Below, one piece after another: positions 1-9,019 of a stretch of DNA of 64,000 bases. Below the pieces are notes generated by a model. It worked only from the letters and a program-made list of their open reading frames with translations, was not told the origin of the DNA and made no database searches. Every line of letters starts with the position of its first letter. The first letter of the stretch is position 1. The stretch is taken from the NCBI GenBank assembly GCA_938075415.1, contig CALJHC010000005.1, forward strand, positions 22,195 through 86,194, read 5' to 3'. Made by a program: the position numbers and the translations under genes. Origin of the DNA: an uncultured Rubripirellula sp. GTDB lineage: Bacteria > Planctomycetota > Planctomycetia > Pirellulales > Pirellulaceae.

Positions 1-2
1 AA

Positions 3-653
3 ATGCTCGGGTACCGGTTTCCTGTAAACTTTCGACATCCCTACCTCGCAACATCGCTCAGCGATTTCTGGCGTCGCTGGCACATGACGCTTTCCAGGTG
101 GTTGCGAGACTATCTCTATATCTCTCTTGGTGGTAGTCGTCGTGGTACCGCAAGGACTTACTTGAATTTGCTGTTGACGATGTTGTTGGGAGGCTTGTGG
201 CATGGTGCCGCTTGGACCTTTGTCTTGTGGGGGGCTTGGCATGGAATTGCCCTGGCGATTGAACGATGGTGGCAGGATCAGCGGTCGCGAGGTTTACAAG
301 GATCCATGGGCAACGGATATTCAGTTCTGAAACGCTTGCTGGGAGGTTCGTTAACCCTGTTAATTGTCTTGGTTGGTTGGGTTCTTTTTCGAAGTGAAAG
401 TATTTCCCAGACAACTGTTCTACTAAAACGAATCGTGACGCTCTCTGATGGCATCAACTGGTTTCCTCCGCTTGCTCTTCTTGCGGTTGGATGCCTTGTC
501 TTGGAGCATCTTGCCTGGCGAACGCGATTGCGTCGCGCCATGAGATTGCCGTACGCAGCGTGGTATAGCCCCGTGTTCACTGCAATCTTGATCTGGGTAC
601 TACTGCTCTACGCACCTCGCGGCTTTCGACCTTTTGTCTACTTTCAATTCTGA
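3..653 (+). CDS. MBOAT family O-acyltransferase (AlgI-like), 5' truncated
   Basis: C-terminal part of a membrane-bound O-acyltransferase of the AlgI/DltB type. These multi-pass membrane proteins move acyl groups, usually acetyl, to exported polysaccharides. The visible 216 residues hold the conserved block SDFWRRWHMTLSRWLRDYL (about residues 20-38) and a hydrophobic segment GGLWHGAAWTFVLWGAWHG (about 63-81) that contains the family's active-site histidine. Several further membrane helices follow. Family members have about 450-500 residues, so roughly half the protein lies before the window; the ATG at base 3 is probably internal. No AlgJ-like partner follows; the next gene is convergent. The acceptor polymer cannot be told from this fragment. 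Confidence 0.88.
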   Translation: MLGYRFPVNFRHPYLATSLSDFWRRWHMTLSRWLRDYLYISLGGSRRGTARTYLNLLLTMLLGGLWHGAAWTFVLWGAWHGIALAIERWWQDQRSRGLQGSMGNGYSVLKRLLGGSLTLLIVLVGWVLFRSESISQTTVLLKRIVTLSDGINWFPPLALLAVGCLVLEHLAWRTRLRRAMRLPYAAWYSPVFTAILIWVLLLYAPRGFRPFVYFQF

Positions 654-760
654 TGGGGCTGCAGGCTGAGAGAGTTGGTCAGTTCATCGGCAGGCATCTT
701 GCCTGGGTTGGGCATCCGGTTAGCGATGGGTACCTGCTGGATGCGTTCAGGATTTAGGAC

Positions 761-785
761 TCAGTGATCACTGACCTGCAGGTCA
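761..785. repeat. Two overlapping perfect palindromes at the 3' end of fetB
   Basis: TCAGTGATCACTGA (761-774) and TGACCTGCAGGTCA (772-785) are perfect 14-bp palindromes sharing three bases. They cover the stop codon and last codons of the fetB-like gene, facing the convergent MBOAT gene. They could form a bidirectional hairpin or a protein site, but no T-run follows on either strand. Confidence 0.4.
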
Positions 786-1606
786 GACCAGTTAATTCGA
801 TGTCGTTTTGAGGTCACACGCAGGTAGGTCAATGTGAGCGCTGAGATCGTTCCTAGGGCGATTGCAGCAGCGATGACAAACATAATCATGATTTGATAAC
901 GCACTGCCTGCATTGGTTCTGCGCCAGCGAGTAACTGACCTGTCATCATCCCTGGGATGCTGACAATTCCGGCCACCGACATCGTGTTGAGAATCGGGAT
1001 CATTGCCGCACGCGTTGCGTTGACGATGGAGGGCCGGCAGCTTTCCCATCTCGTCGCCCCGAGCACCAGAAGTGACTCAATTTCATCACGGTTCGTTGTC
1101 AGTTCTCTGAGGAATCTTTCCATTCCCAAAGAAATTCCTGTTAGTGAATTGCCAAGCACCATGCCCAAAAGTGGAATCAACACCGATGGACTGTGCCAAG
1201 GTTCGGGTTTGACAATTAACAACAGCGTGATTCCAGTCACAATCCAGCTGCTCATCCAGATGGAGACAATGGCGGTGGTGTGGATCGAGCGATAGCGGGT
1301 CTGTGTTCTGCGAACCACCGAGATTCCCGCAATCAAGGTCATGACCCCGGCGAGTCCCAGAACCGGAAAAAGCAACGCCAAGGCAAAGATTTGTTTTAGG
1401 ATCAGGCCGATCAGCAATAGTTGAATCACCATTCGAGAGGCGCTGATCAGCAACTGCTTTGCGATGCCTAATTGCAATGTAATCGATAGGATCACGTTGA
1501 TCACAAGCAGCGTGGATGCAACTCCGACCTCAATCCAGCTAAGCTGCAAGAGGTTGGTTGAGGTTTGTTCTAACTGACTCAGTAGAGGTGGGAGCAAGTC
1601 TTTCAA
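761..1606 (-). CDS. fetB: ABC transporter permease, FetB/UPF0014 family
   Basis: Integral membrane subunit of a FetAB-type ABC exporter, a family linked in Escherichia coli to iron export and metal or oxidative stress resistance. The 281 residues form about six or seven hydrophobic segments, with the family's conserved middle region around LGMVLGNSLTGISLGMERFL. The reading frame opens with TTG, whose bases overlap the TGA of the ATPase gene (TTGA, 1603-1606), a typical sign of translational coupling. Length matches the family (about 260-280). Substrate in this organism is not known; iron is inferred from homology only. Confidence 0.85.
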   Translation of the reverse strand: MKDLLPPLLSQLEQTSTNLLQLSWIEVGVASTLLVINVILSITLQLGIAKQLLISASRMVIQLLLIGLILKQIFALALLFPVLGLAGVMTLIAGISVVRRTQTRYRSIHTTAIVSIWMSSWIVTGITLLLIVKPEPWHSPSVLIPLLGMVLGNSLTGISLGMERFLRELTTNRDEIESLLVLGATRWESCRPSIVNATRAAMIPILNTMSVAGIVSIPGMMTGQLLAGAEPMQAVRYQIMIMFVIAAAIALGTISALTLTYLRVTSKRHRINWSDLQVSDH

Positions 1607-2331
1607 TGGGGTCGCTCCAAATCTAATGTTCCATCGATTATTTCAATGACATGATCTGTAAGCCGCTGAACTTGTGCATGATCATGCCCTGCAAAGATCA
1701 ATGACCTTTTAAGGTGGTCGGTGGGCTGGCCAGCGTTGTTGTGGACTGGGTCCTGCCAGTTCTCAAGTACTGTTTCGAAGCGTTGGGTTGAGATCGAATC
1801 CAAGGAGGCCGTTGGCTCGTCCAGCAACAGGGTTCTTGGGTTAAGTAGCAGGCCGCGAACGAAAGCGACAACTTGTTGTTCCCCACCACTGAGGTGCTTT
1901 GCATTCTGTTCGAGAAAAACTTTGTCCCGATTCAAAAGGTCCAAGAATCCCAGTGCTTTTTCTTCGTCAAAATCATTGGTAGCCGCCGCGAACAAAAATG
2001 GCTTGGCAAGATTGTCCCTTACCGTACCGGGATACATCGTGGGTCGTTGTGGCAGGTACAGAATCTCTTGCCGGTAGTGGGGTATGGCTTCCGGTGGGAT
2101 CGGTTGACCATGATGAAGGATTTCACCATTTTGAACTGGATCCAGTAAAGCCATTGCTCGAAGGAAGGTCGATTTTCCGCATCCGCTTGGGCCGATAAGT
2201 CCCAGTCGATCACCGGGGAAGAGTTTCAGGTTTGCGGAAAAGAGAAGTGTTCGGTCAGAGACAGGATCGTGTCGTGAAACGTCACGTGCTTCGATGATGG
2301 GTTCTTGGTTCAAGTGAGCGATCCTCGTCAT
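1603..2331 (-). CDS. fetA: ABC transporter ATP-binding protein, FetA family
   Basis: Nucleotide-binding subunit that powers the permease encoded immediately downstream. All ABC ATPase motifs are intact in its 242 residues: Walker A GPSGCGKS (47-54), Q-loop Gln95, signature LSGGEQQ (147-153), Walker B LLLDE (168-172), D-loop SLD and switch His216. The ATG at 2331 gives normal family length. The two genes overlap by four bases and form a two-gene operon with fetB last. The 252-bp gap upstream, towards hrpB, presumably holds the promoter; I recognise no metal-regulator site there. Confidence 0.88.
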   Translation of the reverse strand: MTRIAHLNQEPIIEARDVSRHDPVSDRTLLFSANLKLFPGDRLGLIGPSGCGKSTFLRAMALLDPVQNGEILHHGQPIPPEAIPHYRQEILYLPQRPTMYPGTVRDNLAKPFLFAAATNDFDEEKALGFLDLLNRDKVFLEQNAKHLSGGEQQVVAFVRGLLLNPRTLLLDEPTASLDSISTQRFETVLENWQDPVHNNAGQPTDHLKRSLIFAGHDHAQVQRLTDHVIEIIDGTLDLERPH

Positions 2332-2583
2332 GCCGGCACGTGGTTCTACTGATCGTGTTTGAATCGCTGCAGCGGGGCTTTAAGCGTAACAAAAAGATTT
2401 AGTTTTGGCAGGACGCAAGGACTGCTGTGTTTGATCAGGTTGTGTTCCGTGAGCCGATATTTTGTTGCGACGGTTGGCCAGTTTTTTTCGGGATATGTAA
2501 CGCTTGCTTATGGATGTGGCGTGTCATCAATGTTTTTGTTGGGATTCCATAGCCGATCGTTGGAGATTGCCGGGTGGCCGTCA

Positions 2584-5271
2584 TTAAACTTTTGGTTTTA
2601 GTCCATTCGGCGTTGCAACGGCGGAACGCGGGTTCTCTGGCCAGTGGTGTTTGGGGTACCGGCGTCGAAGTTCTTTACGTACGTGTTGGTAGGTCACATC
2701 CCAAAAGTTGCCTAAGTCATCGGTGATCTGCTGTGGTCGATAGTTGGGGCCCAATAGATGAAGTTGCATGGCTACTTTTCCACCGGCTATTCGGGGTGTT
2801 TCCTGCCATCCAAAGATTTCTTGGATTCGCACTTCAATTCTGGGTGGCTTTGAGTCCTCGTAATGAACGGGGGTTGATTTGCCGCAGGGTGTGTCGAGGA
2901 TTTCCGGCGCGAGCTGGTCAATTTGTCTTAGCTTTTCATAAGCGATTCGGCCCTTGATGTGATCCAGCCATGGAGCTTTTCTAAGTTGCGCCCAAGAGGT
3001 TCTGGCCCGGCAAAGTGTTTCTAGGATTTCCAGATAGACCGAGTTGTCAATCTCCGTTAATCCGAGTTCCGGAAGTTCAATGCGTAGTAGTTTGACTCGT
3101 GCAACGAAATGACGAAGCGCATCGTTGCTAGGCATGACCTGATCGAGGTTGTCGCTGGCGGCTCGAAAAAGTTTTTCAGCCACTCGTGGACTCGGTTCAC
3201 AAGTGATGGGCACATCGCGGATGACGAGGTCATGGGTCATGATTCTGCGTCTTGCTACGATCGCCCGTTTTTCTTTCTCAAAAAGAAAAGTGTCTTCTTC
3301 AGTGAATTCTGTTGAGTCGATCCACTCCAGATTGACGGCAGTTGCAAGTCGTACCTTTGCTTCGATCCCTTTTGAGTCGAGATCAAGGCAGAGGAAAAAA
3401 TCACTAGTTTGCACCTCACTTCCAGAATGGATTCGCACCCCGCGACCTCCGGAGAGAATTCCCCGCGGTTCATGCTGCGACGCGAAATCCTTGCCTTTTG
3501 CTTCGTCTTTTTTTGCCTGTTTTTTTCTTTCCTGCGATCGTCTTTTTGCCAGACGGTCTGGAAATGCGGCGAGAAGGGATTGCCGAAGGAGAGTGGACAA
3601 GTGGATTGATGAATGGATCTTCGCTTCCGGTGGCTCGGCCTCAACTGAGATCTGTTGCACCTCATGCTCTAGCTGCTCGGCGACCTTGAGGACTTGCTTT
3701 GCGGCATTTGTGTTGGCGACTGAGTTTGGTTTTTGCTGAGCGAATGAGAGGAGTTCTTGGATTCTCGGCCACAGATCGCATTCGAGCATTACTTCCGATG
3801 ACGAATGGTTTAGAGAAGAATTGTTGTTTTGTTCATTGGTTGGCAAGTCGCTTTCTGCGATTATTTGGTGAGCATTGTTGAAGCCTCGGGCATTGTCAAA
3901 TGGGTCCCTTTCGCTCAGCAGTGCCGCGGCGATTGAAGCAATCCTTACGATGTTTCTCCGCTTTGCTTCAATCATGAATCGAGCTAATCGAGGCGTGATC
4001 GGAAGCCGCGCCATCAACGAGCCGATCTCGGTCACTTTTCCAGAGGGATCAACGGCGTGCAATTTTCCGAGAAGTGTTTGCGCAAGATCGATTGCCTGTT
4101 TTGTTGGTGGAGTCAACCAAGGGAAGTCTGTCGCATCCTTCTCGCCCAAGTTTGCCAAGGTTAATACGACGTTGGTTAGATCGCCGCGAGAGACCTCGGG
4201 TACATCGATTGCCCGCCTTGAGCTTTGCATGGCTATTGGCCAAAGCCTGTGGCATTTTCCGGGGCCGGTTCGTCCTGCACGGCCAGCACGTTGGTCTGCC
4301 GAAGCTTTTGAAATCGGTTGAATCTGCAACCGTGGTAGCCCGACATTGGGATCATGATTGAGGACTCTGGCCAATCCGGTGTCGATCACAGTCGTGATTC
4401 CGGGGATCGTGATTGAAGTCTCTGCAACATTCGTCGCAAGGACAACTTTTCTCTTCTTTGAGGGACGAAGCACTCTGTCTTGCTTCTCGGCGGGCAATGC
4501 ACCATAGAGTTCCATGATGGCAATGTCACCCCATGGATGACCCGTCGTTTGATGCAGAGAAGAGAGGCGTTTTTTGACACTTCTGATTTCTCCAACGCCT
4601 GGCAGAAATACCAGGAGATCTCCGATTCGTTCACTCAACTGAGTGACAATGCAGTTGAAAACTTTTTCGTCCATCGGCTGGCGATGGAATTGCTCGTCAT
4701 ATTCAATTTCTACCGGAAAGGATTTGCCATGACTCTCCAGGGAAACTGAGTTTTCAAGAAAAGATAAAAGCGGCTTTGGGTCGAGCGTTGCGGACATGAT
4801 GATGACTTGCAGGTCTGGTCGAAATGTCCTCCGAATGCGTTCAATCATCCCTAAAGCTAGATCCATTTCCAAGGTGCGTTCATGGAATTCGTCAAGGATC
4901 ACGCAACCTACGGATTCAAGCAACGGATCGGCGATCAGTCGACGCAGAAGCAGTCCAGTTGTAACCGCCAGGAGCTGTGTTTCGCCGCTTGCTTTTTTAT
5001 CAAAGCGTACGTGGTATCCGATTTCTGCACCTAGTTTTGTCCCGCGGATTTTTGCAATTCGACTTGCCGTCGCTCTCGCGGCCACCTTGCGTGGTTGCAC
5101 CAGAATGATCTGTTGTTCAGAGGTAACGCCGCTGTCGAGAATTGCGGGTGGTACCAGAGTCGATTTGCCGGCGCCCGGTGGCGCTTTTAGGATGACGGGA
5201 CGCGAGTTCTTCAACGCCGCAATTGCGTCCGGCAAACAGTTTGAAACCGGAAGCTTCTCGCCTGTTGTCAT
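2584..5271 (-). CDS. hrpB: ATP-dependent RNA helicase HrpB
   Basis: DEAH-type superfamily 2 helicase of the bacterial HrpB family, thought to act on RNA; its cellular role is poorly defined. Walker A APPGAGKST is at 30-38, the DExH box DEFH at 127-130, motif III SATLD at 160-164 and motif VI QRAGRAGR at 327-334. The C-terminal HrpB-specific region is present, ending in RPQQITDDLGNFW and a basic tail. At 895 residues it is slightly longer than typical (about 810-850). The extra length lies mainly around residues 480-620, a charged stretch including a Lys/Arg-rich run (RRSQERKKQAKKDEAKGKD). The ATG at 5271 fits; the esterase gene upstream is on the same strand 54 bp away. Confidence 0.93.
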   Translation of the reverse strand: MTTGEKLPVSNCLPDAIAALKNSRPVILKAPPGAGKSTLVPPAILDSGVTSEQQIILVQPRKVAARATASRIAKIRGTKLGAEIGYHVRFDKKASGETQLLAVTTGLLLRRLIADPLLESVGCVILDEFHERTLEMDLALGMIERIRRTFRPDLQVIIMSATLDPKPLLSFLENSVSLESHGKSFPVEIEYDEQFHRQPMDEKVFNCIVTQLSERIGDLLVFLPGVGEIRSVKKRLSSLHQTTGHPWGDIAIMELYGALPAEKQDRVLRPSKKRKVVLATNVAETSITIPGITTVIDTGLARVLNHDPNVGLPRLQIQPISKASADQRAGRAGRTGPGKCHRLWPIAMQSSRRAIDVPEVSRGDLTNVVLTLANLGEKDATDFPWLTPPTKQAIDLAQTLLGKLHAVDPSGKVTEIGSLMARLPITPRLARFMIEAKRRNIVRIASIAAALLSERDPFDNARGFNNAHQIIAESDLPTNEQNNNSSLNHSSSEVMLECDLWPRIQELLSFAQQKPNSVANTNAAKQVLKVAEQLEHEVQQISVEAEPPEAKIHSSIHLSTLLRQSLLAAFPDRLAKRRSQERKKQAKKDEAKGKDFASQHEPRGILSGGRGVRIHSGSEVQTSDFFLCLDLDSKGIEAKVRLATAVNLEWIDSTEFTEEDTFLFEKEKRAIVARRRIMTHDLVIRDVPITCEPSPRVAEKLFRAASDNLDQVMPSNDALRHFVARVKLLRIELPELGLTEIDNSVYLEILETLCRARTSWAQLRKAPWLDHIKGRIAYEKLRQIDQLAPEILDTPCGKSTPVHYEDSKPPRIEVRIQEIFGWQETPRIAGGKVAMQLHLLGPNYRPQQITDDLGNFWDVTYQHVRKELRRRYPKHHWPENPRSAVATPNGLKPKV

Positions 5272-5325
5272 TGCGCGTTCAGCTCGCCGAGTTAATGGGG
5301 GATGAGATCGTTCGTTGGTGGAAAA

Positions 5326-6654
5326 CTACTTGAGGTGTCGATTGGCAAATTTCAGGTACTGCATCCAGTCAAAATCAGTTACATCGTGTTTCCCGGTGCG
5401 CAGGTGGTAGCCGATTGTTCCCTTGGCAACCGGCTGGTCCGCGGGCGGGCTGGTTTGAGGAGGTGCTTTGTCACCCATTCCATCGGTACCAAGCAGCCGA
5501 TAGACCGGATCGGATTCAACGCATGCAAGGAACTCGCCTTTTGGATCGGCCCATTGGTCGCCCGTCGCGCTGGCAACGTAAACTGCTCGCGGCGCAATTA
5601 ACGAAATGAGCTGATGCTGATCGACCGGGCAAGCGTTTTCGTTCTCGTTGTACTGAAGGTAGTTATCGCAAAACCAGTGAGGAAATGACGTGTTGATCCG
5701 CCCGATCGTTTCACCGATGGCGCGACGACTGATCGCTGCACCACCGCAACCAGAATTATTGCTGATCACCAATTTGAACCGCTCGTCGGTCGCGCCTGCC
5801 CAAAGGGATGTTTTGCCCAGTCTTGAGTGACCAAACACAGCAACGCGAGAGCCGTCAATCATGGAATCCATCTCGAGGTAATCCAATGCGCGGCTGAGCC
5901 CATAGGCCCATCCCGCGATGCTGCCCCATTTTTCTTTCTTGGGAATGGATTTTGCTTCCGTCCGCAATGCGCGATGGATACCATTTTCAAACTGATCATC
6001 GAAGTCTGGATCGATGTCACCGTAATAAATGGTGACAAGCGCGAAGCCTTGGTCAATCATCATTGCCACTGGCCAACGGCTCGAGGCGACTCCACGTGCG
6101 GATTCATTCGCCTTGTTGTCGGTCGTCGTACCTTGCCGATTTCGCATCCAGTTTTGATTCAGGCTAATGCTTGGATCTGGGTCAACGCTGTGGTTGCCCT
6201 GGAAATTCAAGCCCAGAAAGGCTGGTGATTTGACGGCGTTTTTCGGCGTGTAGATCAGCAACCGCATCGTTGTCGACGCTTCACCCTCTCCCACGGTGAC
6301 ATCGACCTCACGGCGGATGGCTTTGCCGTTGACGGCATCCATTTTCGTGCTGATGAGTTCATGAGAAATGGAGCAAGCTTTGGGAGCCGTTCCATAAACC
6401 TGTTCGGAGAAAATCTGAATTAGTTCAGGTCGGCGAATTTGCTTCCATTGTTTAGCAGACTGCACCACACTTCCACTTTTGGTGACCAGTGCAGGGGGCA
6501 GTTCATATTCAGGGATTTTTGCTTCGTCATAGTTGGCAACAAACTTTGTTTGACCGAAAGTAAGTGTTGGTAATCCGAATAGAGCGAAGCAGACGCCGGT
6601 GAGAGCAAGGCAAGGTAACTGCGAGACTCGGCCCTGGCTGTGAAGTATTGGCAT
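5326..6654 (-). CDS. Secreted CE15-like glucuronoyl esterase / acetylxylan esterase
   Basis: Exported alpha/beta-hydrolase resembling carbohydrate esterase family 15, whose members cut ester links between lignin and glucuronic acid side chains of xylan. An N-terminal hydrophobic signal ends near FGQT (residues 33-36). The nucleophile motif is GHSRLGK (275-281, Ser277), followed by NNSGCGG (299-305). A likely catalytic His423 sits in TGKHDVTDFDW. Classical members have GCSRxGKG, so the His before Ser is a variation, common in bacterial relatives. Length (442) fits. Marine planctomycetes carry many such enzymes for algal or plant polymers; the true substrate is unknown. Confidence 0.75.
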   Translation of the reverse strand: MPILHSQGRVSQLPCLALTGVCFALFGLPTLTFGQTKFVANYDEAKIPEYELPPALVTKSGSVVQSAKQWKQIRRPELIQIFSEQVYGTAPKACSISHELISTKMDAVNGKAIRREVDVTVGEGEASTTMRLLIYTPKNAVKSPAFLGLNFQGNHSVDPDPSISLNQNWMRNRQGTTTDNKANESARGVASSRWPVAMMIDQGFALVTIYYGDIDPDFDDQFENGIHRALRTEAKSIPKKEKWGSIAGWAYGLSRALDYLEMDSMIDGSRVAVFGHSRLGKTSLWAGATDERFKLVISNNSGCGGAAISRRAIGETIGRINTSFPHWFCDNYLQYNENENACPVDQHQLISLIAPRAVYVASATGDQWADPKGEFLACVESDPVYRLLGTDGMGDKAPPQTSPPADQPVAKGTIGYHLRTGKHDVTDFDWMQYLKFANRHLK

Positions 6655-7146
6655 TGGATTCTCTGTGGGTGAGCAGGGGGTGGGAGCATGGGGGTGGCAG
6701 CATGGGAGTGAGCATGCGAAGCGACGCCAGTCCGCATTCTAGGCGTAATTCACTGAGGCCGTTCTGATTGTGGCATGAATTATTGGCGAAAACCAACATG
6801 GTTGCAAAAACTATCCCAAAGGCTCGTGTCTGGCCTCAGCTTATCAGACAATTCAAAAGCGTCTGATGTTGCGTTTTTCAGTCGAACCTTTGCAAGAACG
6901 GACAGGCGAACTTTCAGATTAGATGCTTGTCTCATTGGAAACGTTCCTGATTGCCATTTTGAATCAGGGCACAAATTCCAAGTCGTCAGGTGGGGACAAT
7001 CAAACGCATCTCGGTGATGGTTTACCGATTTGTTGTCGATCGAGTCGACGTTTTTTGAGTAGTGTTTGACAAGTCGCCGTTTGACAAGTCGCCGTTTGAC
7101 AAGTCATAGGATCGCGGGCTGATTTCACCGGTCAATGACTGTCCAC
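6655..7146. other. Non-coding gap with G-rich and 15-bp repeats
   Basis: Gap of 492 bp between the end of ftr and the start of the esterase, both on the minus strand, so it should hold the esterase promoter. It contains an imperfect G-rich repeat near 6670-6720 and three 15-bp direct repeats at 7064-7105. No convincing gene was seen on either strand. Confidence 0.5.
7064..7105. repeat. 15-bp direct repeat, about 2.8 copies
   Basis: The unit GTTTGACAAGTCGCC occurs at 7064-7078 and 7079-7093, with the first 12 bases again at 7094-7105. Each copy holds TTGACA, the consensus -35 hexamer on the plus strand, but no plus-strand gene follows. The array sits about 40 bp beyond the ftr stop codon. Confidence 0.8.
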
Positions 7147-8076
7147 CTAGCCTTGGCTGATGACTTCATGGAGATGAACAAACGTTTTGCCAAGACGACC
7201 ACCGTAGTTTCCCGCGCTGATTTTTATCAGTTCAGGGGTTTCCGCGGCCGCGAGGATTGCGTTTCGGGTTCCTGCTTGCAGAGCCTCAAGATCTCTACCG
7301 TTCATAATGATTTCCATGATGCTGCCGACTCCATCGGGGACTTGGGATTTCTCACCCAGTTTCTCGCGGAGCGTGGGGCAGTATTCGGCATAGGTAGCAG
7401 CGATGAGAAAATCATAACTGCTTCCCGCTTTGGAGCCGCTTGACGCAATTCCGCCCGGGAACGTGGTGACGACACCTTCGGTTGCCTCCGCGGCCGCAGA
7501 TGCTCTCTCTGCGGCATCCAGTGCCGTCGCTTCATCAGGACCGAAAAACCAAAGGTTGCCCCCCATCACACCGTCCCGAAAACCAAATCGACGCGACAGA
7601 AAGAATTCACCGCCTAGTGTGGGGATCACCCAACCTTTGTGCCCAAATCGTTCGTCACGAAATTGATGCCGATCGCCGAAGAGTGCGACCTTGCGTCCCA
7701 ATTTAAAAAACGGCTCCGTTTCAAGCTGATTAAAGCAGCTTGCCGTGGGGCATGTCAGGATATTTTGACTGATGCGAGCGAGCATGACCTTTTCAAGATG
7801 TCCCTCTCGATTTTTCACGAACCGCGGAACATGAAATTGCACCGTTGCACCTGGTCGCCCATCTGGCGTTCCACCCGCGGAAGCCTCTTCCGGTCCAATC
7901 CATCTTGAAACACCTGCTTCGCAATCACACATGATCGTGCTTGAAGCGTGGCCGGTCACTGCATTCACGCAATGTTTCAGCCAGCGTTGATCGCGAGCCG
8001 TAATCAGGATCTCACCGTACACGCTGCGGAATCCTTCCGCGTAGGTATCGTCCACTAACTGTTTCAGGTCGGCCAT
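7147..8076 (-). CDS. ftr: Formylmethanofuran:tetrahydromethanopterin formyltransferase
   Basis: Ftr (FhcD in methylotrophs) moves the formyl group between H4MPT and methanofuran in the cytoplasm, one step in oxidising formaldehyde to formate and CO2. The 309 residues match the family in length and throughout the sequence, for example LTCPTASCFN, KGWVIPTLGGEF, GVMGGNLWFF and FPGGIASSGSKAGSSYDF. The start ATG at 8076 lies 4 bp after the stop of the formyl-THF cyclo-ligase gene, so the two are very likely co-transcribed. Other fhc genes (A, B, C) are not nearby. H4MPT-linked C1 genes are established in planctomycetes; fae and a methylene-H4MPT dehydrogenase lie 50 kb away in this window. Confidence 0.95.
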   Translation of the reverse strand: MADLKQLVDDTYAEGFRSVYGEILITARDQRWLKHCVNAVTGHASSTIMCDCEAGVSRWIGPEEASAGGTPDGRPGATVQFHVPRFVKNREGHLEKVMLARISQNILTCPTASCFNQLETEPFFKLGRKVALFGDRHQFRDERFGHKGWVIPTLGGEFFLSRRFGFRDGVMGGNLWFFGPDEATALDAAERASAAAEATEGVVTTFPGGIASSGSKAGSSYDFLIAATYAEYCPTLREKLGEKSQVPDGVGSIMEIIMNGRDLEALQAGTRNAILAAAETPELIKISAGNYGGRLGKTFVHLHEVISQG

Positions 8077-8080
8077 TGTT

Positions 8081-8689
8081 TCAGTTTCCAGCTTTGCGGC
8101 CGATGCCGTCGTAGACGTTTGACTCGGTTACCACTTTGTCCATGAAAATGTCGTGATCCTGCATCGGGATCTCGTCGAACATTTGGCATTCAAAGGCAAG
8201 AGAAACCAAGGGTGTTTCGGGTTTTGCGTTTTCAAGCAATTTGTCGTAGTAACCTTTCCCATGCCCGGTGCGACCACCTCGAGCATCAAAAGCAACGCCC
8301 GGAACAAGAATTAAGTCAAGTTCTGAAACATCCACCTTTTTGGAGGCGACTTCTCTCAGGTCTGATCTCGGTTCAAGGATCTTGTACATCCCGATCTCAA
8401 GCTCTTCCATCGCTTCAAGGTGAAACAGTTCAAGCTCACCCTCAACGCAGTACGGGATCACTACACGCTTGCCACTTTCCAAGGCAGCGGGTAGCGCGTG
8501 GCGTGTTCTGGCTTCATCGCGAACATCCACGTACCACATCACGCAATGAGCCTGCTGGTATTCGCCAAGACGCATCACTTGATCGGTGATTGTCTGGCTG
8601 ACGGTTTCCTTGTCGTCCTGAGCCTTGCGAGCGGCATGTGCTGCTTGACGGATTTCTGTTTTACGCTGAGCTAATGATTCTGCGGACAT
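8081..8689 (-). CDS. 5-formyltetrahydrofolate cyclo-ligase
   Basis: ATP-dependent enzyme converting 5-formyl-THF to 5,10-methenyl-THF, which returns a storage or inhibitory folate to the active pool. The hallmark region near the C terminus is VPGVAFDARGGRTGHGKGYY, matching the family's substrate and ATP site. I chose ATG 8689 (MSAESLAQRK, 202 residues) because homology begins there; the frame stays open to 8764 but that extension is not family-like. The stop is 4 bp before ftr, so a folate enzyme is paired with an H4MPT enzyme. Confidence 0.88.
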   Translation of the reverse strand: MSAESLAQRKTEIRQAAHAARKAQDDKETVSQTITDQVMRLGEYQQAHCVMWYVDVRDEARTRHALPAALESGKRVVIPYCVEGELELFHLEAMEELEIGMYKILEPRSDLREVASKKVDVSELDLILVPGVAFDARGGRTGHGKGYYDKLLENAKPETPLVSLAFECQMFDEIPMQDHDIFMDKVVTESNVYDGIGRKAGN

Positions 8690-9019
8690 CACAAATTCGA
8701 AGAGGTAGGGGGCGTTGAGAACGTTTTTCCGAATGTATCGCGTAACCGCTGACTTGCGTACCACACCAATTCATCTGAAATGCGATCGGCGGAAGTTGAG
8801 CAGAACAGAAAGGCGGTTTTTACGAGTCTTTAGTCGGGATTGTGCTGATGATTGGTGGAAAAGTCGTCGGGGTTGGTTCAGGAAGAAATCGCCAAGTTTT
8901 GCATTCGGAACTGGCTTTCAGGATGAGCATTGTTTTCGAAGGTATTGTTGCCGGTCACCAAGAAAACCCCCAATTCGTTTCACGGTCAGATGATCAACGG
9001 CGTTCGTGAGTGAGCGAGG

